Positions 6,035-12,463 of a DNA stretch of 12,463 nucleotides are shown in pieces. The notes beneath the pieces were generated by a model. The model was given only the letters and a program-made list of their open reading frames with translations. It did not search any database and was not told where the DNA came from. A program made the position numbers and the translations under genes. Source of the stretch: Sphingopyxis sp. (GTDB lineage Bacteria > Pseudomonadota > Alphaproteobacteria > Sphingomonadales > Sphingomonadaceae); contig JACEST010000055.1 of NCBI GenBank assembly GCA_013911715.1, positions 1-12,463 on the forward strand. The letters run 5' to 3'. Position 1 is the stretch's first letter. The number at the start of each line of letters is the position of its first letter.

Positions 6035-8083
6035 CTATTTTGCGGCCTTCAACTGCACCGCCAGTCCGCCGCCCGGCGCGAGCCAGGCATTCAGCACATC
6101 GCCGCGCTTCACGGTGCGGGTTTCATAAGCGATGCGGTGCCGCGTCTCGGTCAGATAGGTCGCCCCCTCGCCATCTTTGTAAATCGTCGCGGTATAGCTT
6201 TTGCCGGGTTCGAGGAAATCGAGCGCAATCGCCACATCGCGCGGCGTCGCGTCATTAACCCCGCCGACATACCAGTTTGCCGACTTGCGGTCCTTGCGCG
6301 CAAAAATCGCATAATCGCCCACCGAACCCGCAATCAAGCGGCTGTCCTCCCAATCGGCGGGCACGGCTTTGATGAACTCCAGCTCTTTGGGATGCGCCGC
6401 CAGCGATTCGATGAAATCGGCCGCCATCTGGATCGGCGAGTAAATCGCCAGATATAGCCCCAATTGCTTGGCCTTGGTCGATGCCAGAACGTCGGTCCCC
6501 TGCCCCTTCAGCGACAGCACGCCCGGCGTATAGTCCATCGGCCCCGCCAGCATGCGCGTGTAAACCAGCGTCGGTTCATGGTCGGGCCCAAGGGCAAAAG
6601 TGCCCCACGCATTATACTCCATCCCGCGTGCGCCTTCACGCGCGACCCAGTTGGGATAGGTGCGGCGTAGGCCCGTGTCCTTGATCGGCTCGTGCGGGTT
6701 CACCGACACCTTGTTGCGCGCGGCGGCCTCAACGACCTTCAGATGGTGCTGCGCCATGCGCTGCCCGTCATGATATTCCATGCGCGTCGTGCCCGGCGTG
6801 TCGCCCGGCGCGATGATGCCGCCGGCATCGGCGACATAACCGGTCTTGACCCAATCGACGCCCAGCTCGCCGTACAGCTTCATCGCATCGTCGAGCTGCG
6901 CCTCATACACCGCAATATTGCCGCCGGTCTCATGATGGCCAATCAGCCGCACGCCCTTTTTGCGCGCATAATCGGTGACGGCCTTCAAATCGAAATCAGG
7001 ATAAGCCTCGGTAAAGCTGAACTCGTCGCCAAAGCCGAACCAGGTGCCGTTCCACCCCTTGTTCCACCCCTCGACCAGCACGCCGCGAAAGCCGTGCTTG
7101 GCGGCAAAGTCGATATATTGCTTCGTCCGCGCGGTCGTCGCGCCATGGTTTGGCCCTTCGGCCCAGCTCCAATCGCCGCGGATCATGCCCCACCAGATGC
7201 CGATATATTTGCCCGGCTGGACCCAGCTGACATCGCCCAGCTTGTTGGGCTCATTAAGGTTCAGCTCGAGATCGCTTTCGACCAGCCCCGCCGCATTGTC
7301 GGCGATGCGGATCGTCCGCCACGGCGTCGTGAACGGCGTGCCGCGCACCACGCGCGGCCCGCGCGACGATGGCGACAGCGTCGAGCGAAATTTCTGCCCC
7401 TCGACCCGCTTGAACCACATACCCGAATAATCAACCAGCGCGGCTTCATGAAAGCTCAGGTGCGTTCCGTCGTCCAGCCGCATGGTGATCGGCGTGTGCG
7501 CCGTCGCGACGGCATCGATCGCGGTTTCCTGATAGACCTGCTCATAGCGGTTCCATTCGCCGCCAGTGATCCACCATGCCTTGCCGGGACGCGCGACATC
7601 GAACTCGGTGACTTCATCGGCGATGTTCATGACCGCCATTTTGGGCTGCTCGGGGATTTCGTAGCGAAAGCCAACGCCGTCGTTGAACACCCGGAAGCGC
7701 AGGTTCATTGCCCGCGCGCCGCCGGTCGGCTGGCGCAGCCGGACATAGAGTTCATTATGCTGGTCGCGGACAAAGCGGCGCTCGCCCCACGGCAATTCCC
7801 AGCGGCTGTCGGCGCTGGCCTTTTCGCTGCCCTCGGCTTTGAACCCGCGCACCATATTAAAACCGTCGGTCAGGATGAAACCGAGCAATGAACGATTGAC
7901 CAGCGGCTTGCCGTCGCGATCGACCGTGTACCATGCGCGGCCATCATTATCGACACCGACCGTCACGGCCGTGCGGCCATCGGGCGACGCCGTGCTCGCC
8001 ACCACGCCTTGCGCGGCGGCGGGCGCATGCGCCATCCCCATCGAAAGCGCGACACCCAGTGCCAGCAGCCGATTTTCGGTCAT
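6035..8083 (-). CDS. Exported GH97 alpha-glucosidase, SusB-like
   Basis: Releases glucose from alpha-linked oligosaccharides, probably in the periplasm. A signal peptide spans residues 1-25 (MTENRLLALGVALSMG, then AHAPAAAQG). An N-terminal beta-sandwich (~28-290) is followed by the catalytic barrel and a C-terminal beta domain, 682 aa, the usual size. The glutamates that characterise the inverting SusB type are present: E385 in GHHETGG, E465 in NPHEPIKDTG and E489 in ARGMEYNAW, followed by MLAGPMDYTPG. This pattern separates it from the retaining alpha-galactosidase branch, which uses an aspartate nucleophile. The ATG overlaps the stop of the upstream alpha-glucosidase as ATGA, and AAAAGGA at 8090-8096 is 6 nt upstream. 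Preference among alpha-1,4, 1,6 or others is not decided by sequence. Confidence 0.92.
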   Translation of the reverse strand: MTENRLLALGVALSMGMAHAPAAAQGVVASTASPDGRTAVTVGVDNDGRAWYTVDRDGKPLVNRSLLGFILTDGFNMVRGFKAEGSEKASADSRWELPWGERRFVRDQHNELYVRLRQPTGGARAMNLRFRVFNDGVGFRYEIPEQPKMAVMNIADEVTEFDVARPGKAWWITGGEWNRYEQVYQETAIDAVATAHTPITMRLDDGTHLSFHEAALVDYSGMWFKRVEGQKFRSTLSPSSRGPRVVRGTPFTTPWRTIRIADNAAGLVESDLELNLNEPNKLGDVSWVQPGKYIGIWWGMIRGDWSWAEGPNHGATTARTKQYIDFAAKHGFRGVLVEGWNKGWNGTWFGFGDEFSFTEAYPDFDLKAVTDYARKKGVRLIGHHETGGNIAVYEAQLDDAMKLYGELGVDWVKTGYVADAGGIIAPGDTPGTTRMEYHDGQRMAQHHLKVVEAAARNKVSVNPHEPIKDTGLRRTYPNWVAREGARGMEYNAWGTFALGPDHEPTLVYTRMLAGPMDYTPGVLSLKGQGTDVLASTKAKQLGLYLAIYSPIQMAADFIESLAAHPKELEFIKAVPADWEDSRLIAGSVGDYAIFARKDRKSANWYVGGVNDATPRDVAIALDFLEPGKSYTATIYKDGEGATYLTETRHRIAYETRTVKRGDVLNAWLAPGGGLAVQLKAAK

Positions 8084-9726
8084 CCCATATCCTTTTCACT
8101 ATTGGCGACTGCCACATAGGCGCCAAAGGGCGGCAAATGGTCAAGCGTGGCGCCGTTGACAGTTTCGACCAGTGTCCACGCCGCATCGTCGCGCCACGCC
8201 ACCGGCGCGTCGCTGAAGTTGAAGACACACAGCATGCGCTGCCCCGTGTCGCTGCGGACAAAGGCCAGCATCGTCGCCGTGACCGCGCTCACCGTAATTG
8301 AGCCATGGGCCAGCGCAGGCCATGCCTTGCGCATCGCCAACATGCGCCGCATGTGATTGAGCAGCGACGCTGGATCGCCATCCTGACGATCGACCGCCAG
8401 CACCCGGTGCGCATTGCCAAGCGGCAGCCAGGGCTGCGCCGACGAAAATCCCGCGCGCTCGCAATCGCCGCGCCATGGCATCGGCGTCCTCGCCCCATCG
8501 CGGCTCAGCGTCAGCGGCCAATTGGCAATCGCCTCGGGGTCCTGCAACTCTTCAAAAGCGATATCCACCTGTGGCAGGCCCAATTCTTCGCCCTGATAGA
8601 TAAAGATATTGCCGCGCAGGCACGCCAGCAGCATCGCTTTCATCCGGCCAAAGGCATCGGCATGCTCGGCACTGGTCCAGCGCGAGATGGCGCGCGGCGC
8701 GTCATGATTTTCAAACGCCCAGCTCGGCCAGCCCACACCATCGGCATCGGGCCAGCCGCGCAGCGCATCGACCACCAGCGCAGGGGTCAGCCGGTCAGCG
8801 TAGAGAAAGTTGAAGCCATAGGCGCTGTCGAGCCGCCGTCCGCCGGCGGTGAACAGCTTCATTTCGCGGTCATGATCTTCGCCGCCGACCTCGGCCACGG
8901 TAAAGCGGTCGCCATAGCTGTCGGTCAGCGCGCGCAGCCGCTCGAGGAACAGCGGAATGTCGGGATGGCTCTGATTGTAAATCTTAAGCTGGAAATCGAA
9001 CGGCCGCGACCGCCGCGCATCGGTCGGAGGCGCGGGCGGATTGTCGCGCAGTTCGGGGTCATGCATCGAAAAATTGATTGCATCGACGCGGAAACCATCG
9101 ACGCCGCGATCGAGCCAGAATTTGGCCACGCTCAATAATGCGTCCTGCACTGCCGGATTGTGCAAATTCAGCTGCGGCTGCTGCGCCAAGAAATTGTGCA
9201 TATAATATTGGCCGCGCCGCGCGTCCCATGTCCACGCCGGACCGCCGAACACCGACTGCCAATTGTTGGGCGGGGTGCCATCGGGCTTGGCATCGGCCCA
9301 GACGTACCAGTCGGCTTTGGCATTGCTGCGGCTGGCGCGACTCTCGGCAAACCAGGCATGGAGATCAGAGGTGTGCGCATAGACCTGATCAATAAGGACC
9401 TTCAGGTTCAGCGCATGGGCGCGCGCCACGAGTGCGTCGAAATCGGCCAGATCGCCAAAAATTGGATCAACCGCGCAATAATCGCTGACGTCATAACCGA
9501 AATCCTTCATCGGCGAGGCGAAGAAGGGCGACAGCCAGATGGCGTCGACGCCCAGGCTCGCGACATGGTCCAGCCGCGCAGCAATACCCGCCAGGTCGCC
9601 GATGCCGTCGCCATTGCTGTCGGCAAAGCTGCGCGGGTAGATTTGATAAATGGCCGCGCCGCGCCACCAAGCTTGATCGCGCTCGGGCAGCGAAGCCGTG
9701 ACCAAGTCTTTCAGCGAACTCTGCAT
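8080..9726 (-). CDS. Cytoplasmic GH13 alpha-glucosidase (GH13_23-like)
   Basis: Cleaves terminal alpha-glucose from short maltooligosaccharides. The start at 9726 gives 548 aa. The family opening WWRGAAIYQIYPRSFADSNG begins at residue 20, followed by region I DQVYAHTSD (113-121), region II GFRVDAINF with nucleophile D215, region III TVAEVGGE with E279, and region IV FENHDAPR with D342. Alanine directly after the nucleophile is typical of alpha-1,4-preferring members, whereas oligo-1,6-glucosidases usually have valine. There is no signal peptide, so the enzyme should be cytoplasmic. Its pattern resembles XgtA of Xanthomonas and HaG of Halomonas (GH13_23). The ATG at 9726 lies 16 bp inside the end of the preceding amylase and has no good ribosome binding site, suggesting translational coupling. 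A longer frame from 9792 exists, but its extra 22 residues look unrelated to the family. Confidence 0.9.
   Translation of the reverse strand: MQSSLKDLVTASLPERDQAWWRGAAIYQIYPRSFADSNGDGIGDLAGIAARLDHVASLGVDAIWLSPFFASPMKDFGYDVSDYCAVDPIFGDLADFDALVARAHALNLKVLIDQVYAHTSDLHAWFAESRASRSNAKADWYVWADAKPDGTPPNNWQSVFGGPAWTWDARRGQYYMHNFLAQQPQLNLHNPAVQDALLSVAKFWLDRGVDGFRVDAINFSMHDPELRDNPPAPPTDARRSRPFDFQLKIYNQSHPDIPLFLERLRALTDSYGDRFTVAEVGGEDHDREMKLFTAGGRRLDSAYGFNFLYADRLTPALVVDALRGWPDADGVGWPSWAFENHDAPRAISRWTSAEHADAFGRMKAMLLACLRGNIFIYQGEELGLPQVDIAFEELQDPEAIANWPLTLSRDGARTPMPWRGDCERAGFSSAQPWLPLGNAHRVLAVDRQDGDPASLLNHMRRMLAMRKAWPALAHGSITVSAVTATMLAFVRSDTGQRMLCVFNFSDAPVAWRDDAAWTLVETVNGATLDHLPPFGAYVAVANSEKDMG
8090..8096 (-). 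promoter_or_regulatory. Ribosome binding site of the GH97 gene
   Basis: AAAAGGA on the minus strand, 6 nt before the ATG at 8083 and inside the 3' end of the alpha-glucosidase gene. It confirms the ATGA-overlap start for the GH97 protein. Confidence 0.6.
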
Positions 9727-11441
9727 AGCATATATCCAAGCGGAGGGAGAGACACGGCAATCGAACCAGGCACCCGCGGCGCGGCGGGACATGGTCCCAT
9801 CAGCGGCGTCAACGCGGTCGCACTGCCGCCAATTTCGGCATTGGCGGTAAGCGGCGCGTTCGACGTGTTGAAGGCGGCAAAAATCTCCTCACCCGTCGCC
9901 CGGTCGATCCGCGACACCGCGAACAGGCCTGGCTTTGCGCTGAATGCGCGCACAATCTGTTCGCCGCGGCGCAGGGCGCTGCTGCCCGCGCGCAGCCGCG
10001 CGAACGCAGCAATCTCGCGGTAAATGGGATGGTCAGAGTCAAAATTGCTGTCCGCCGTCGTCGCATCGGTCCCGACCAGGTCATTATCGTTATAGACCGC
10101 AACCTGCGAAGGAAACATATCCTCGCGCGCATCCTGGTCGTTGCCGTCGCCGGCGAAACCCTGTTCGTCGCCCGAATAGATGGTCGGCACGCCGCGCAGC
10201 GTCAACAGCATTGCGTGACCGAGCAGCACTCGGCGCAATATCTCGGCATCGTCGGCACCGGGATGCGCCAGGCGCATTTCGCGGGCAAAACGGCCCTGGT
10301 CGTGATTGCCGATGAAGGTCGGCAATTGCCGCGCTCTTGCCTCGCCGCCGGCATAAAGCGCGTCGCTGCGGAACAAGGTCGCCAGCGCTTCAGTCCCTGC
10401 CTTGCCGCTCACCGTGTCGATGGCGGTGCGGCGAAAGGCGAAGTCGATCACGGTGGGCAACCGTGCGACAATGGTGTGCCAGGTCTGGATGGGCACATCG
10501 ACGCCGTCGGCATAAACTTCGCCGAAAATGTGGAAATTGGGAATGCCGCGCGCTGCGGCGTGCGCTGTGATCGCGGGAATGAACTTCTGCCAGAAAATCG
10601 GATGGACATGTTTGGCGGTGTCGATCCGGAAACCGTCAATACCGAAGCGGTCAATCCAGTCCTTATACACCGCGATAAAGCCGTCGATGACGCGCGGATC
10701 CGATGTGGCGAAATCGTCGAGGCCGACGAAATCGCCCAGCAATTCATCCTCCAGCTTGAAGGTCGTATTGCCGCGGTTGTGATAATATTGCGGGTCATTC
10801 ATCCACGCCGGTGCCTTGACCCGCTCCTCGCCTTTGGGGACGATGGGGGTATAGGCCTGACCCGGATAATCCGCCAGGCTGCGATAGGGACAGGCGCTGT
10901 TCGGGCATTCGGCGAATTGGATCACATCGGCGCTGTGGTTGGTGATGATGTCCATATAGACCTTCATCCCGCGCGCATGGGCGGCATCAACAAAGGCCTT
11001 GAATTCGGTCTCGGTACCAAAGTGGGGGTCGATGGTGGTAAAGTCAGTCACCCAATAGCCATGATAGCCCGCCGATTGCTGGCCGGGACCGCCCTGAACC
11101 GGCTTGTTCCTGAAAATCGGCGCGAACCAGACTGCAGTGACGCCCAAATTCTGAACATAGTCGAGCCGGCTGAGAAGCCCTTTAAGATCACCGCCGTGGT
11201 AAAAACCCTTGTGCGCCGGGTCAAAGCCATGGACCAGCCGGTCACCTTTCATACCGCCGCGGTCGTTGGCCGGATCGCCATTTTCGAACCGGTCGGGCAG
11301 CACGAAATAGATGACCTCATCTTCGGGCAACCGGTCGCGGACAGCTTTCATTTGTTCCGCCGTCGGCGCGGTCGCCGCGCCTGCGGGCGCCGCCAAACTC
11401 GCCGCAGCCAACGTCAGCGCTGCCACCATCCGCTTCATCAT
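9711..11441 (-). CDS. Exported GH13 alpha-amylase / maltodextrin hydrolase
   Basis: Endo-type starch or maltodextrin hydrolysis outside the cytoplasm, by family. The start at 11441 gives 576 aa with a clean signal peptide (MMKRMVAALTLAAASLAAPA, cleavage near residue 22). The mature protein begins with IYFVLPDRFENGDPAND, a calcium-binding-type opening seen in extracellular GH13 amylases. Catalytic regions: DIITNHS (164-170), GFRIDTAKH with nucleophile D274, HIFGEVY with E308, and FIGNHDQGR with D381; a C-terminal beta domain ends at GYMLCRVR. The frame stays open upstream to 11606, but that part is antiparallel-free filler overlapping the halogenase gene; GGGGAG at 11448-11453, 6 nt before 11441, and the signal peptide fix the start. 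It follows the upstream halogenase by 19 bp and overlaps the next gene by 16 bp. Confidence 0.9.
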   Translation of the reverse strand: MMKRMVAALTLAAASLAAPAGAATAPTAEQMKAVRDRLPEDEVIYFVLPDRFENGDPANDRGGMKGDRLVHGFDPAHKGFYHGGDLKGLLSRLDYVQNLGVTAVWFAPIFRNKPVQGGPGQQSAGYHGYWVTDFTTIDPHFGTETEFKAFVDAAHARGMKVYMDIITNHSADVIQFAECPNSACPYRSLADYPGQAYTPIVPKGEERVKAPAWMNDPQYYHNRGNTTFKLEDELLGDFVGLDDFATSDPRVIDGFIAVYKDWIDRFGIDGFRIDTAKHVHPIFWQKFIPAITAHAAARGIPNFHIFGEVYADGVDVPIQTWHTIVARLPTVIDFAFRRTAIDTVSGKAGTEALATLFRSDALYAGGEARARQLPTFIGNHDQGRFAREMRLAHPGADDAEILRRVLLGHAMLLTLRGVPTIYSGDEQGFAGDGNDQDAREDMFPSQVAVYNDNDLVGTDATTADSNFDSDHPIYREIAAFARLRAGSSALRRGEQIVRAFSAKPGLFAVSRIDRATGEEIFAAFNTSNAPLTANAEIGGSATALTPLMGPCPAAPRVPGSIAVSLPPLGYMLCRVR

Positions 11442-11447
11442 CCTGAA

Positions 11448-11453
11448 CTCCCC
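11448..11453 (-). promoter_or_regulatory. Ribosome binding site deciding the amylase start
   Basis: GGGGAG on the minus strand lies 6 nt before the ATG at 11441 and 9 nt before the adjoining ATG at 11438. It sits in the 19-bp gap after the halogenase stop and argues against the longer upstream frame. Confidence 0.6.
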
Positions 11454-11460
11454 CATATCG

Positions 11461-12463
11461 TCATGCCGCCTTGGCCAGCCAATGCCCGTGCACCGGCAAC
11501 GCCGCCGCGGCGCGGGCGAAGCTGCTTTCCACCAGCTGCATAAATTCGCCCAAATCCGCATCGCTGATCGCCTCGGCCAGCGGATGCCACCGCTCGGGCA
11601 GCACATGCTGACCGATCATGACCTGCACCCAGCCAGGCTCGGTGAACAATTCGTCCGCCTCGCGCAGCGCCATCCCCTGCGATCGGAACAACGCCAGCTT
11701 CTCGCTCAAACTGTCGGGGATGGGCATGTTCCGGCACTGGTCCCAGAACGGCTCACCGACCCGCCCATTGGCGTGATAATGCAGGATCAGGAAATCGCGG
11801 ATGCGTTCAAACTCGGTCGCCGACAGCCGGTTGAAGGCATCACGGTCGGTGTCAGCGATCCGCCCCTGCGGCAAGAACTGCAGCAACCGCGCAATCCCCG
11901 CCTGCACCAGATGGATGCTGGTCGATTCGAGCGGCTCCATAAACCCGCTCGCCAGCCCCAGGGCGACGCAATTATGCGCCCAAAACTGCTTGCGCTTGCC
12001 AGTGGTGAATTTCAGCAGCCGCGGCTCGGCCTCGGCCTTGCCATCCAGATTGGCAAGCAGCACCGCCGCCGCCGCATCCTCCGAAATCGCCGACGAGCAA
12101 AAGACATGGCCGTTGCCGGTGCGATGCTGCAACGGGATGCGCCATTGCCATCCCGCCTGACGCGCCGTCGCCCGTGTATAGGGAATGACCGGATCGACCC
12201 GCGCGCACGGCACCGCCCAGGCGCGGTCGCACGGCAACCAGTGCGACCAGTCATCAAAACCAACGCCCAGTTCCTGCGCGATCAAGCGCCCGCCGAAGCC
12301 GGTGCAATCGACAAACAAATCACCCTCGATGCGTCGTTCGCCATCCAGCGTCAGCGCGGTAATATCGCCGCTGGCACCATCGCGCTCGACCGCGCCAATC
12401 ACCCCCTCGACGCGCACGACGCCCCGCGCCTCGGCATATTGGCGCAACATATCGGCATACAGG
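11461..12463 (-). CDS. Flavin-dependent tryptophan halogenase-like protein, N-terminus beyond the window
   Basis: The visible 333 residues are the C-terminal two thirds of a second member of the tryptophan halogenase family; the frame is open to the right edge (LYADMLRQYAE), so the FAD loop and the catalytic-lysine region lie outside. Seen: EGDLFVDCTGF, a flavin-domain motif, the signature WQWRIP about 100 residues in, then SGFMEPLESTSIHLVQ. The glutamate of PLEST (codon at 11926-11928) corresponds to the catalytic Glu of PrnA and is followed by the usual Ser. It is clearly diverged from the complete halogenase at 4527-6032, so the two are separate paralogues rather than a recent duplication. 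It is the first gene in view of the operon, 19 bp before the amylase. Substrate unknown. Confidence 0.87.
   Translation of the reverse strand, partial: LYADMLRQYAEARGVVRVEGVIGAVERDGASGDITALTLDGERRIEGDLFVDCTGFGGRLIAQELGVGFDDWSHWLPCDRAWAVPCARVDPVIPYTRATARQAGWQWRIPLQHRTGNGHVFCSSAISEDAAAAVLLANLDGKAEAEPRLLKFTTGKRKQFWAHNCVALGLASGFMEPLESTSIHLVQAGIARLLQFLPQGRIADTDRDAFNRLSATEFERIRDFLILHYHANGRVGEPFWDQCRNMPIPDSLSEKLALFRSQGMALREADELFTEPGWVQVMIGQHVLPERWHPLAEAISDADLGEFMQLVESSFARAAAALPVHGHWLAKAA

Noticed and set aside
6692..7891. A 399-codon + strand frame opposite the GH97 gene
   Set aside because: It is antisense to the conserved GH97 catalytic domain, with no recognisable motifs.
10029..11543. A 504-codon open frame on the + strand opposite the exported amylase
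   Set aside because: The minus strand encodes a signal peptide and all four GH13 catalytic regions here; the + frame shows no domain and no start signal.
11442..11606. Longer N-terminus for the exported amylase
   Set aside because: The extra 55 codons overlap the halogenase gene in another frame, and a strong ribosome binding site plus signal peptide support the start at 11441.

Overview
The window looks like the chromosome of a GC-rich alphaproteobacterium, most likely a sphingomonad (Sphingopyxis/Sphingomonas-like). This is inferred from the protein style, from the abundant palindromic repeats of the CTTGTCGAAGG and GGGGAGG kinds, and from a TonB-type sugar-locus gene set with flavin-dependent halogenases. 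No species can be named from the sequence alone.

Left part (1-3212, + strand). A small DUF559 endonuclease-fold gene (147-677) lies among three related copies, A, B and C, of a palindromic repeat of about 140 bp. Copy A supplies its ribosome binding site. Copy B supplies its last ~45 codons and stop, and itself carries a second structured insert. After copy C comes the alpha subunit of an acyl-CoA carboxylase, best read as 3-methylcrotonyl-CoA carboxylase of leucine breakdown (1053-3104). Its biotin carboxylase domain contains an in-frame insert of ~30 codons built from two perfect hairpins, reminiscent of Rickettsia palindromic elements. A 32-bp-arm inverted repeat (3128-3212) separates it from the convergent operon that follows.

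Right part (3232-12463, - strand). This is a tightly packed starch/maltodextrin operon. In transcription order it reads: a flavin-dependent tryptophan-halogenase-like protein (cut by the right edge), an exported GH13 alpha-amylase, a cytoplasmic GH13 alpha-glucosidase, an exported GH97 (SusB-like) alpha-glucosidase, a second, complete halogenase-like protein, and a second exported GH13 alpha-amylase. Junctions are -16, -4, +2 and -4 bp, with 19 bp after the first gene, so they should be cotranscribed from a promoter beyond the right edge. The glycosidases form a logical route: exported amylases shorten glucan, GH97 trims it in the periplasm, and GH13 hydrolyses imported oligosaccharides in the cytoplasm. 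No transporter, TonB receptor or regulator is in view; they are expected beyond position 12463.

The least explained parts are the two halogenase-like flavoproteins inside a glucan operon, the palindromic insert inside a biotin-dependent carboxylase, and the repeat-bounded DUF559 gene.
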